From the NCBI GenBank assembly GCA_048499435.1, contig JASNZW010000004.1:124001-188000 (forward strand): a DNA stretch of 64,000 nucleotides, written 5' to 3'. The notes beneath the pieces are model-generated. The model did no database searches. It saw nothing but the letters and a program-made list of their open reading frames with translations, and had not been told where the DNA came from. Below, piece by piece: positions 16,110 through 23,752 of this stretch. The stretch is from DAOTWC01 sp048499435 (lineage in GTDB: Bacteria; Chloroflexota; Anaerolineae; Aggregatilineales; Phototrophicaceae). Numbering within the stretch: the stretch's first letter is position 1; every line of letters begins with the position of its first letter. The translations under genes were made by a program, and so were the position numbers.

Positions 16110-16460
16110 ACCTCACCCCCCGGCCCCTGGCGCGACCTCACCCCCCGGCCCCTGGCGTGACCTCACCCCCCGACCCCCTCTCCATAAGAGAGGGGGAGAA
16201 AAGCAGGTGACGCGAAGCCAAGTCCCCTCTCCGCATGGAGAGGGGATTTAGGGGTGAGGTGCGCGACCTCACCCCCCGGCCCCCTCTCCGTAAGAGAGGG
16301 GGAGAAAAGCAGAGACGCGGGCTGCAAGTCCCCTCTCCACATGGAGAGGGGATTTAGGGGTGAGGTTCTGCGGGGATTTAGGGGTGAGGTTCTGCGGGGA
16401 CTTAGGGGTGAGGTTCTGTGGGGATTTAGGGGTGAGGCTTCTGCGAGATTTAGGGGCGGG
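16110..16460. repeat. Nested hairpin repeat element (two 101-bp units with flanking half-repeats)
   Basis: Two 101-bp units (16160-16260, 16266-16366) each begin with ACCTCACCCC and end with its reverse complement GGGGTGAGGT. Each holds two perfect hairpins; in unit 1 these are 16174-16196 and 16224-16245, with nine-base arms of CCCCCTCTC and CCCCTCTCC type. The left end is extended by two 25-bp copies of the left terminus (from 16110 and 16135). The right end is extended by 24-bp copies of the right terminus ending at 16390, 16414 and 16438, then a decayed one. It fills the 414-bp gap between two genes and codes for nothing. It looks like a non-autonomous MITE/REP-type element. Confidence 0.85.
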
Positions 16461-16467
16461 AATGCTG

Positions 16468-16473
16468 TACAAT
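16468..16473 (+). promoter_or_regulatory. Candidate -10 box of tadA
   Basis: TACAAT lies 44 bases before the tadA ATG, immediately after the repeat element and preceded by TG. No strong -35 is seen because the upstream bases are repeat-derived, so the element may supply part of the promoter. Confidence 0.45.
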
Positions 16474-16517
16474 CGAGGCTGCTGAAAGTGTGGAGCTAGA
16501 GAAGCCGCAGCGTTAGC

Positions 16518-16991
16518 ATGACTCCGGTACCTGACGACACCCACTGGATGCGGGCGGCGCTGGCCGAGGCCGAGCGCGCGCTGGCGCACGGCGACGTGCC
16601 CATCGGCGCGGTGGCCGTGCGCGGCGGCCAGATCATCGGGCACGGTTACAACCGGCGCGAGGCCGACCAGGACCCCACTGCCCACGCGGAAATGCTCGCC
16701 ATCCGCGCGGCGGCGCGCGCGGTCGGCCACTGGCGGCTGGAGGGCGTGACGCTGTACTGCACGCTGGAGCCGTGCGCCATGTGCGCCGGGGCGATGGTGC
16801 TGGCGCGCCTGCCGCGCCTGGTCTACGCCGCGCCTGACCCGAAAGCCGGGGCGGCCGGCAGCGTGCTGAATATCCTCAATTTTCCCGCGCTCAATCATCG
16901 GGTGGCCTGCGAGGGCGGCCTGCTGGCCGACGAGGCCGCTGCGCAGATTCGCGCCTTCTTTCGCGCCCTGCGCGACGAGGGGCAGAAGTGA
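16518..16991 (+). CDS. tadA: tRNA-specific adenosine deaminase TadA
   Basis: A 157-residue zinc deaminase with HAE (His56, Glu58) and PCAMC (Pro85, Cys86, Cys89), the zinc ligands and catalytic Glu of the TadA family. It converts the wobble adenosine of tRNA-Arg(ACG) to inosine. Further family marks are TLEPCAMCAGAMVLARL and the C-terminal EAAAQIRAFFRALR. It is a single gene downstream of the hairpin repeat, converging with the gene at 17045. Confidence 0.93.
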   Translation: MTPVPDDTHWMRAALAEAERALAHGDVPIGAVAVRGGQIIGHGYNRREADQDPTAHAEMLAIRAAARAVGHWRLEGVTLYCTLEPCAMCAGAMVLARLPRLVYAAPDPKAGAAGSVLNILNFPALNHRVACEGGLLADEAAAQIRAFFRALRDEGQK

Positions 16992-17023
16992 ATAAAAAAA
17001 CCCTGTCCCGGTGCGGGGCAGGG
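16992..17023 (-). terminator. Rho-independent terminator of the GlsB-like gene
   Basis: On the minus strand a strong CCCTGCCCCG/CGGGACAGGG-type stem (17023-17001) is followed by a run of seven T (17000-16994). It lies 21 bp past the stop of the gene at 17045 and would also limit read-through from tadA. Confidence 0.85.
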
Positions 17024-17044
17024 TCGGGCGTGACCAGCGCGGAA

Positions 17045-17347
17045 TTATCGCCCGCGGAAGAGCAGCCGCCCGATGAGGATCAACACGATCGCGCCGATCA
17101 CGGCAGTGATAAGCGTGCCGATGCCAAAGCCGATATCAAGCGCGTCACGGAAGCCGAGCAGCCCCAGGATGAACCCGCCGACCCACGCGCCAATGATGCC
17201 CAGGATGATATCGAGCACGAACGGCGCGTTCGACGACCCCATGATGCGGCGTGCCAGCGCCCCGGCGATGAAACCGATGATGAGCCAGCCGATACAGATG
17301 AACGGCGCTGTAATCAGCCACGAGAGAAAACTGCCAATCGCATCCAT
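17045..17347 (-). CDS. GlsB/YeaQ/YmgE-family (transglycosylase-associated) membrane protein
   Basis: A 100-residue protein with three hydrophobic segments and glycine-rich motifs (GFIAGALARRIMG, GIIGAWVGGFILGLLGF) typical of the GlsB/YeaQ/YmgE family, often seen in stress-induced small membrane proteins. The older name refers to genetic neighbourhood and not to a known enzymatic activity. The ATG at 17347 is preceded by GGAGG. It is a single-gene unit with its own terminator. Confidence 0.85.
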   Translation of the reverse strand: MDAIGSFLSWLITAPFICIGWLIIGFIAGALARRIMGSSNAPFVLDIILGIIGAWVGGFILGLLGFRDALDIGFGIGTLITAVIGAIVLILIGRLLFRGR

Positions 17348-17447
17348 TTCCTGCCTCCTCGAATGCTGCCCACGCTGCCGTTAATTATATACAAAGGGCC
17401 GCAGCAGCACAAAAGGAAGGCGGCGTCCGGCGCGACTGCCAGGCTGA

Positions 17448-19058
17448 TCAGCCCAGACGGCAGTTGGCGGCGGCGTCGCCGCCCAGCGCCCAGCCGTCGA
17501 GCGTGACAACGGAGAGATACCCGGCGGCGGCGCGCACGCGCTCGTTGGCGTCCACTGTCAGCAGCCGCGCCGCCGGGCTGCCGTTGCGCCGCCCGCCGGC
17601 GTAAAGCTGAGCCTGGCGCAGCAGGTCCCCGCTGGCTGTGTCGAACACGCTGAGCAGGCCGTCAGTGTCCAGCGTGTAGAGCAGGCAGCCGCCGCCGGTC
17701 GCCAGCAGCGGGGCCAGCGCGCCGGATGCCGGGTAAGGGATGCGCCAGCGCACGCTGCCGCCGCTGTCAACCGAAATAAGCGCCCCGCCGTCGCCGTGCG
17801 CGTAAAGATAGCCGTTGCCGAGCACGTCCACTGTCAGGCGGCCCGCGCGGCCCGGCGGCGGGGTCAGCGTGCCGATAGTGTGGTTGGCCCCGCTGGCGAT
17901 GCGCCGGATGTGCGGGCCGTCCAGCAGCAGCCAGCCGCCGCTGTGGTCCGGGGCGGCGGCGACAGGGCCGGAATAGGCCGCTTCAAAGGTGACTGTGCCG
18001 TCCGCGCTGACGGCCCGCGCGAGAACGCCGCTGCTGGTGCGGGTCAGCGCCAGCGCCTGATCGTCGCCGGCGGCCAGCTCAACCGCGATCACGTTCGCTG
18101 CCGCGCCGGGAACAGACCACAGCGCAGTTCCCAATGGGTCATAGGCGGCCAGGCCGCCGTCCGCGCTGGCGATAATCAGCGTCTCGCCCAGGGCGACCAG
18201 CGGTGTATCGGGGCCGGGCGTTTCCCACACGGCCAGGTAGCGCCCGTTTTCGAGCGTGATGGTCTGGCCGGTGTGCGTGCGCGCGACCACGCGCCCGCCG
18301 GGCAGCGCCGCCAGCCCGGTGACCGCGCCGCTGGTCTCCACGCGCCACAGCACCGTGCCGTCCGGCAGCGTCCCGGCGATCAGGCTGCCGCTGGCGACGG
18401 CGTAAACGCCGGTGTCGAGCAGGGCGGGGGGCACGCCGGCGACGGTGCGAAAAGTGGCGGACTCGACAAAGCCGGGGGCCAGCCGCAGCCGCCACAGCGC
18501 GGTGAAGTCGAACGGGTTGTACCAGCCGGAATCCAGCGGGTTGCCGGTGACGTAGCCCGGCCCGCCGTCGTTGGGCAGGAAGGTGCGAATTTCGTAGTGC
18601 AGGTGCGGCAGCCCGCGCGACGGCCAGCCGATTGTGCCGACGATCTGGCCGCGCTCAACGCAGTCGCCCAGGCGCGGGAACGTCACTGTGTCGGACTGTT
18701 CCATGTGGCCGTAAAGCGTGTAGGCGACGCTGCCGTCCGGGAAGGTGTGCTCCAGGATAACCACGCCCTTCTCGGTGTCCCAGCCTTCGGGGTCGGTGTA
18801 GGTGACGCGCCCGCGCGCCGCCGCCGCCACCGGGTCGCCCCAGCGCTCGAAGCCGATATCCACGCCGACGTGGTTGCCGCCAAAGCGCGCCCGGAACAGG
18901 CCGAAGTCATCATACCCTTCGACCAGCCCGTCAATCGGAAAATCAATGGCGTCCACTACGCCGCACAGCGTGAATGTGTCCTGTGCGCGGGCGGGCTGGA
19001 GGGCCGTGAGGACGATGAGGATAATCGCTGCTGTCCAGTGTCGCATAGGCCGCTGCAT
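17448..19058 (-). CDS. Secreted M23 peptidase-like domain fused to a propeller-like region
   Basis: The protein is 536 residues from the ATG at 19058 (an in-frame TTG at 19067 and ATG at 19046 are alternatives). It has a signal peptide (about 5-25). The M23/LytM-type domain follows, with ligands His63/Asp67 (NHVGVDIGF), His118 (LYGHME) and His152/His154 (LPHLHYEI). Thus the zinc site and catalytic histidine look intact, although the usual GxxxxG(H) geometry is degenerate. Residues 190-536 are many short Gly/Ala/Asp-rich repeats that look like a PQQ/WD-type beta-propeller. I infer a peptidoglycan-binding or -cleaving exported protein. Confidence 0.8.
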   Translation of the reverse strand: MQRPMRHWTAAIILIVLTALQPARAQDTFTLCGVVDAIDFPIDGLVEGYDDFGLFRARFGGNHVGVDIGFERWGDPVAAAARGRVTYTDPEGWDTEKGVVILEHTFPDGSVAYTLYGHMEQSDTVTFPRLGDCVERGQIVGTIGWPSRGLPHLHYEIRTFLPNDGGPGYVTGNPLDSGWYNPFDFTALWRLRLAPGFVESATFRTVAGVPPALLDTGVYAVASGSLIAGTLPDGTVLWRVETSGAVTGLAALPGGRVVARTHTGQTITLENGRYLAVWETPGPDTPLVALGETLIIASADGGLAAYDPLGTALWSVPGAAANVIAVELAAGDDQALALTRTSSGVLARAVSADGTVTFEAAYSGPVAAAPDHSGGWLLLDGPHIRRIASGANHTIGTLTPPPGRAGRLTVDVLGNGYLYAHGDGGALISVDSGGSVRWRIPYPASGALAPLLATGGGCLLYTLDTDGLLSVFDTASGDLLRQAQLYAGGRRNGSPAARLLTVDANERVRAAAGYLSVVTLDGWALGGDAAANCRLG

Positions 19059-19160
19059 TGCGCTCAACGCTTACCAGCCTTCAGTGTACCACGCGCGGCG
19101 CGGCGGCGGCATGGGAAGGATTCCGCGCCGGTGGGCGCAACTTCAGGGCAGCCCACAGCG

Positions 19161-19166
19161 TATAAT
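19161..19166 (+). promoter_or_regulatory. -10 box of the DUF4342 gene
   Basis: A perfect TATAAT lies 45 bases before the ATG at 19212, followed by a G-rich stretch as in other promoters of this window. The -35 region is weak. Confidence 0.6.
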
Positions 19167-19211
19167 AGAGTGGGACTGCGCAATACGAGACCAGCAGCAG
19201 GAGTGAGGACA

Positions 19212-19547
19212 ATGACTGACAACCAGACCCCTGACGTTCAGGACGCACACAGCGACAAAAAGACATTCTCGGAGGAGATCGAAGTCGCCGGGAACCAGCT
19301 TGTGGACCAGGTCAAGCACCTGGTGGAGCAGGGCAACATCCGCCGGTTAATTCTGCGCAACGCCGAAGACAACGTGATCATCGAAATGCCGCTGACGGTG
19401 GGCGCGGTGGCGGGCGGCGCGATCGTGCTGGCGGCCCCCTGGCTGGCGGCGCTGGGCGCGTTCGCCGCGCTGGTGGCGCGCGTCAAGATCGAGATCGTCC
19501 GCGAAGTCGAGGATAACGACATCGTCAAGCCCAAGCGGGACGAGTAA
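19212..19547 (+). CDS. DUF4342-family protein
   Basis: A 111-residue protein with an acidic N-terminus, a helix (about 18-45: TFSEEIEVAGNQLVDQVKHL), a region IRRLILRNAEDNVIIEMPLTVGAVAGG and a hydrophobic stretch (about 62-90), followed by a charged tail. This layout matches the DUF4342 family, whose function is unknown. A much longer frame reading from 17796 is antisense to the M23 gene and not real. The start is supported by AGGAC upstream and by the promoter 45 bases before it. Confidence 0.8.
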   Translation: MTDNQTPDVQDAHSDKKTFSEEIEVAGNQLVDQVKHLVEQGNIRRLILRNAEDNVIIEMPLTVGAVAGGAIVLAAPWLAALGAFAALVARVKIEIVREVEDNDIVKPKRDE

Positions 19548-19574
19548 GCTGGCGCGGCCTGCGCCGGCCATTCA

Positions 19575-19613
19575 ACGGCCCTGTCTGGCGCGCCGCCGGG
19601 CAGGGCCGTGTGT
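19575..19613 (+). terminator. Terminator between convergent genes
   Basis: Arms ACGGCCCTG (19575-19583) and CAGGGCCGT (19601-19609) pair perfectly, then GTGTTT follows. It ends the DUF4342 transcript and could also act on the oxidoreductase transcript from the other side. Confidence 0.65.
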
Positions 19614-20759
19614 TTAACCCGCCAGCCGCGCGGCGTTCAGCACGCCGGGATCAGCCCCGGTCAGCAGCAGATCAACGGCGCGCGCGGCGGTTTCCGCGCC
19701 CAGCGCCAGCCCGTGCCCGTGAAAGCCGACGGCGAAGCCGACGTGCGGGCGGCCCGGCAGCGTTCCCACCAGCGGCAGGCCGTCGGCGCTGAAGCCCATG
19801 ATGCCCGACCAGCGGCGCTCAATTGGCGCGCTGATGTCCGGGAAGCGGGCGCGCAGGTAATCCTCTAGCACGCGCTGCACCGGCTCGGTGACGCGGTCCT
19901 CAGTGGTGTTGTCTTCCAGCGCCACATTCTGTTTGCGCCCGCCGCCGATCAGCAGCCGCCCGTCGAACGTGTCGCGGTAGTACATAGAACCGTAGTCGCT
20001 GTAGCCGCACGTGCCGATCACCGGGCCGCCGGGCAGCGGCGCGGTGGCCAGGCACTGCCCCCGCGTGGGGATAATCTTGCCCACAAAGTAGGGGTCCAGC
20101 AACGGCGCGTAGGCGTTGACGCACAGCAGGGCGTGCCGGGCGCGAAAGACTGTCTGGCGGGTGTAGACCAGCGCCGTGTCGCCATCCTGCGCCGTGTGGT
20201 AGACCTCGTTGTTGGCGACCAGCTCCGCGCCGCTTTGCTCGTAGATGGCCCGCACCAGCGCGTAAGGCTGCACCGCCGCGTCCTGCGGTTGGCGGATAGC
20301 CGCGTGATAGCCCCGGCCCAGCGGGTCGGAGCTGAGGTATTCCACCGGCAGGCCGTCGGCTTCCAGGGCGCGCGCGGCCTGTTCCAGGTCGCGGGCTTCG
20401 GCGGCGCTTTCGGCCAGCCGCAGCGAGCCGCATTCGTCCAGCTGCACGCCGCCCGCCTGCGCCCAGCGCCGCCAGTGGGCGTGGGTGGCGCGCGAGAGCG
20501 CCCAGATTTCGCGCGCCGCCGCCGCGCCGAAGCGCTCGGCGGTCTGGTGATAGTAGGATTCCAAGCCGGTGATCATGAAGCCGACGTTGCGGCTGCTGGC
20601 CCCCAGCGCCAGATCGCGCGCTTCGGTGATGACCACCGTGCGCCCGGCCTGGGCCGCGAACCAGGCCGCCGCACAGCCGACCAGCCCCGCGCCCACTATC
20701 AGAAAATCAACCTCGCGCACCGGTTGTGCGCCGTCCGCCTGCCAGATAGAGACTGTCAT
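19614..20759 (-). CDS. FAD-dependent oxidoreductase, DadA/glycine-oxidase family
   Basis: A 381-residue flavoprotein with the dinucleotide-binding GAGLVGCAAAWFAAQAGRTVV near residue 20 and a C-terminal FAD contact region (GFHGHGLALGAETAARAVDLL). The middle part fits DAO-type oxidases such as D-amino-acid dehydrogenase, glycine oxidase or sarcosine oxidase. It probably oxidises an amino acid or N-methyl amine; the substrate cannot be read from the sequence. It stands alone between a terminator and a divergent gene. Confidence 0.85.
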   Translation of the reverse strand: MTVSIWQADGAQPVREVDFLIVGAGLVGCAAAWFAAQAGRTVVITEARDLALGASSRNVGFMITGLESYYHQTAERFGAAAAREIWALSRATHAHWRRWAQAGGVQLDECGSLRLAESAAEARDLEQAARALEADGLPVEYLSSDPLGRGYHAAIRQPQDAAVQPYALVRAIYEQSGAELVANNEVYHTAQDGDTALVYTRQTVFRARHALLCVNAYAPLLDPYFVGKIIPTRGQCLATAPLPGGPVIGTCGYSDYGSMYYRDTFDGRLLIGGGRKQNVALEDNTTEDRVTEPVQRVLEDYLRARFPDISAPIERRWSGIMGFSADGLPLVGTLPGRPHVGFAVGFHGHGLALGAETAARAVDLLLTGADPGVLNAARLAG

Positions 20760-20841
20760 CGTTTTGGCCTTTCACGCTGCCGCTGTTTGTACATCATTCA
20801 GCGCCGCAGGGCAAAGAATCGCCCTGCGGCGGCGGCCCCGG

Positions 20842-20847
20842 TATAAT
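20842..20847 (+). promoter_or_regulatory. -10 box of the LutA-like gene
   Basis: TATAAT followed by CGGCG lies 41 bases before the ATG at 20889. The same TATAATCGGCG string precedes the gene at 29597. Confidence 0.6.
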
Positions 20848-20888
20848 CGGCGCTGTGAACCCGCACCCAACGGAAGGCACAGCGCATC

Positions 20889-21653
20889 ATGGCGGACGAC
20901 CTGCGCCCCTCGCCCCGGCACAAGCCGGTTTCGCTGTTCGTGACCTGCATGGTGGACGCTTTATACCCACCGGTGGGCATCGGCGTGGTGCGGATTCTCG
21001 ACCGGCTGGGCGTGCCGGTGCGCTTCCCGCTGGGGCAGACGTGCTGCGGCCAGCCGGCGTTCAACGGCGGCTTTCGCGCCGACGCCGCCGCTGTCGCGCG
21101 CCAGTTTCTGCGCGCCTTCGCCGACGCCAGCGTGATCGTCACGCCGTCAGGAAGCTGCGCCACCATGATTCGCCATTATTACCCAGAGCTGTTCGCCGAT
21201 GACCCCGAATGGCGCGCGCGCGCCGAGTGGGCCGCCGCCATCACCTGGGAGTTCACCGAGTACCTGGTGGACGGGCTGGGCGTGGCGGACCTGGGCGCGG
21301 CGCTGCCGCCGACGCGCGTCGCCTTTCACGACGCCTGCCACGGCCTGCGCGAGCTGGGCCTGAAGCGGCAGGCGCGCGCGCTGGCGGCGCAGGTGGCGGG
21401 CGTCACGCTGGTCGAAGGGGCGGGCGAAGAACAGTGCTGCGGCTTCGGCGGGCTGTTCGCTGTGAAGATGGCCGCCATTAGCAGCGCCATGCTCAGGGAA
21501 AAGCTGGCGGCGGTCGAGGCCGCTGACTTTGACGTGCTGCTCACCGGCGACGCAAGCTGCCTGACGCAGATCAACGGCGGGCTGGCGCGGCGCGGCAGCC
21601 GCCGCCGCGCCGTGCACATCGCTGAGTTTTTGGCGCGCGGCCTGCCGGGCTAG
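20889..21653 (+). CDS. LutA/YkgE-like cysteine-rich (CCG-domain) protein
   Basis: A 254-residue protein with two CCG domains: TCCGQPAFNGGF with preceding cysteine in FVTCMVDALYP, and QCCGFGGLFAVK with HDACHGLRELG. This is the LutA/GlpC/HdrB-type layout that binds an unusual iron-sulfur cluster. LutA is one subunit of the LutABC L-lactate oxidation complex. Here no lutB or lutC is adjacent: the upstream gene is divergent and the downstream gene convergent. Partners may lie elsewhere, or the protein may serve another oxidoreductase. Confidence 0.85.
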   Translation: MADDLRPSPRHKPVSLFVTCMVDALYPPVGIGVVRILDRLGVPVRFPLGQTCCGQPAFNGGFRADAAAVARQFLRAFADASVIVTPSGSCATMIRHYYPELFADDPEWRARAEWAAAITWEFTEYLVDGLGVADLGAALPPTRVAFHDACHGLRELGLKRQARALAAQVAGVTLVEGAGEEQCCGFGGLFAVKMAAISSAMLREKLAAVEAADFDVLLTGDASCLTQINGGLARRGSRRRAVHIAEFLARGLPG

Positions 21654-23752
21654 TCGCCGCTGACGGGCTGCTGCGCCGGTTCCAGCGTTATCTCCGGGCT
21701 GGGCGCGGGCAGCCGCAGCCGCTGCTGCGCCGTTTCCAGGCTTGCCTCCGGGGACTTGAGGCCGTAGAACGCGGCGGCGCAGATACCCCCCACCAGGAAC
21801 ATGAAGAACAGCAGAATGGCGCTGTTGGTCAGCCGGGCGAGGATGTTAGCGTGCGGCGCGGCGGCCAGCGCGTAGATGATGGCCCCGGCCCCGGCGAACA
21901 GGTAGAGGAACTGCATCCACAGCATCGAGCCGTAGAAGCCCGTGATGCGCTCTTTGCGCGTCACGGTGTACGCGGGTTTGCGCCGGCGCGAGCGCAGCGC
22001 GATCACGAAGGCGCGGATGTAAGTCGGGCTGTGGCCCACCCAGTACTGCCACATGCGCTTGAGATACTCGCCCTGGCGCGCCAGCACCATATAGTAAAGC
22101 ACGCTGACGGCGACCCAGGGAAAGAGCGCGGCGCCTTCGATGGGCACGAACTCGCCGGTGTACAGCGACAGCACCGGGACCAGCAGCAGCAGCGGCATAA
22201 ACAGCGCGGCGGTGACGTAGAACATGCCCAGCTCGGTGTACTGTAAGCGCTGGCGCAGGGTGAAACCGGGCGTGACCAGCGGGTTTTTGAACAGGAACAG
22301 CCGCCAGGTGTCCACCGCCCACGTCCCGCGCTGTTTGAGCAGGCCGGGGATGTCGTCCGGCGCGAGGCCGATGCTGAGGATCTCGTTGTGATATTCCGAG
22401 CGCCAGCCGGCGGCGTGCAGCAGGTAGGACGTGGTGAGGTCCTCCACCACGTTCCAGGTGGAGAAACCGCCGATGGACTCGACGGCGGCGACGCGCCACA
22501 GCACGCCGCTGCCGCACGAGAAGGCGGCCCCGCTGCCGTTGCGTCCGGCCTGGATAACGTCGTAGAAAACGCGGTCGCGCACGCCGAAGGGGTCGCCTTC
22601 AGGCGCGATCGCGTCTTTGGGGGTCTGCACGAAGGCGATGCCAGGGTCAGTGAAGTAGCCCACCACCTTTTGCAGGAAGCGCGGGTCAATCGTCTCGTCG
22701 GCGTCCTGCGTCAGGACCAGCTCAGACTGCGGGTAGATTTTGTGGAGCTGCGCCAGCGCGCTGTTGAGGTTGCCGGCTTTGGCGTCCTGGCGCGGACCAT
22801 ACATATAGTACACGCCGAGGCGGTCGGCCAGCAGGCGCATTTCGTCGCGCCAGCCGTCGTCGCTCAGCAGAATGCCCAGGCGGTCCGCCGGGTAGTCCAG
22901 GCGCAGCAGCGACAGCAGCGTCGCCTCCACGATGTCCACCGGCTCGCCGTAGGTGGGCACGATCGCGGCCACGTGGGGCAGCTCAGCGGGGGGCGCGGGC
23001 GCGGCGCGGTTGTCGCGCGGCAAAATCTGGTTGATGTAGCTCAGAACCATCACCGTGTACGTCCCGCCGATGCCGACGACGTGCAGCAGGGCGATGAACG
23101 AGCGCGTCTCCAGGGCGACATCGACGCTGTGCAGCACGTAACACTGGCCGATGAACACCATCGCCAGCCCCACCGCGCGCAGCGCCCAGATGCCGCTGAA
23201 GGCTTCAGGAAAGACCATCGCCGCCACGAACAGGCCGATCACGATGTAGATGCCGGGGTCTGGCCACAGGAACGGCCAGTTGAGCGTGTTGAAGTAGATC
23301 AGCCCGACGAGGTTCACGCCGGCGATCAGCGTGACGACCGGCAGCCAGCGCAGCAGTTTGCTGGTGACGCTGACAGCGTTGGCGGTGATGGCGGGGATCA
23401 CGCGCTGGCCGACAACCCACAGCGCCAGCGCCGCCGCGCCCCAGAAGGCGACGGTGTAAAGCGCCAGCCCGCGCGCGTCCAGCGGCCCGCGCGCCGCTTC
23501 CAGCGCGTAGAGCGCCAGCGACTGGGCCAGCCCGAAGGCCACCACAACGCCGGTGTATTCAAACCAGGGCTGATCGGGCAGGTGTGCCAGGCGGCGCACC
23601 GGCAGCAGCGCCAGGTAGTGCAGAACGACGATCACGAAGCCCGGCAGGGCCAGCAGGCCCAGGCGCGCCAGCGGATCAACGGTGAGCCACACCACGTTGA
23701 GCAGCAGCAGCGCCGCGCCAACGCTTATCCCGATGAGCGTGTTCAGCTTCAT
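21650..23752 (-). CDS. Membrane glycosyltransferase family 2, cellulose-synthase-like
   Basis: A 700-residue protein with several N-terminal membrane helices, a GT2 domain (from about 255) and C-terminal membrane helices, the BcsA layout. Catalytic marks are VPTYGEP, the ILLSDDGW aspartates, DAD in VLTQDADET, VED in WNVVEDLTTS and a QxxRW-like KQRGTWAVDTW. It should polymerise a sugar from a nucleotide-sugar and export the chain. I see no PilZ domain at the C-terminus, so direct c-di-GMP control is not evident. Its start overlaps the stop of the next upstream gene by four bases. Confidence 0.88.
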   Translation of the reverse strand: MKLNTLIGISVGAALLLLNVVWLTVDPLARLGLLALPGFVIVVLHYLALLPVRRLAHLPDQPWFEYTGVVVAFGLAQSLALYALEAARGPLDARGLALYTVAFWGAAALALWVVGQRVIPAITANAVSVTSKLLRWLPVVTLIAGVNLVGLIYFNTLNWPFLWPDPGIYIVIGLFVAAMVFPEAFSGIWALRAVGLAMVFIGQCYVLHSVDVALETRSFIALLHVVGIGGTYTVMVLSYINQILPRDNRAAPAPPAELPHVAAIVPTYGEPVDIVEATLLSLLRLDYPADRLGILLSDDGWRDEMRLLADRLGVYYMYGPRQDAKAGNLNSALAQLHKIYPQSELVLTQDADETIDPRFLQKVVGYFTDPGIAFVQTPKDAIAPEGDPFGVRDRVFYDVIQAGRNGSGAAFSCGSGVLWRVAAVESIGGFSTWNVVEDLTTSYLLHAAGWRSEYHNEILSIGLAPDDIPGLLKQRGTWAVDTWRLFLFKNPLVTPGFTLRQRLQYTELGMFYVTAALFMPLLLLVPVLSLYTGEFVPIEGAALFPWVAVSVLYYMVLARQGEYLKRMWQYWVGHSPTYIRAFVIALRSRRRKPAYTVTRKERITGFYGSMLWMQFLYLFAGAGAIIYALAAAPHANILARLTNSAILLFFMFLVGGICAAAFYGLKSPEASLETAQQRLRLPAPSPEITLEPAQQPVSGD

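Noticed and set aside
16110..16460. Possible CRISPR array
   Set aside because: The repeats have no constant spacers, the units contain internal hairpins and inverted ends, and no cas gene is near.
17796..19211. N-terminal extension of the DUF4342 gene
   Set aside because: The frame is open only as the antisense of the M23 gene; the promoter at 19161 and family length support a start at 19212.
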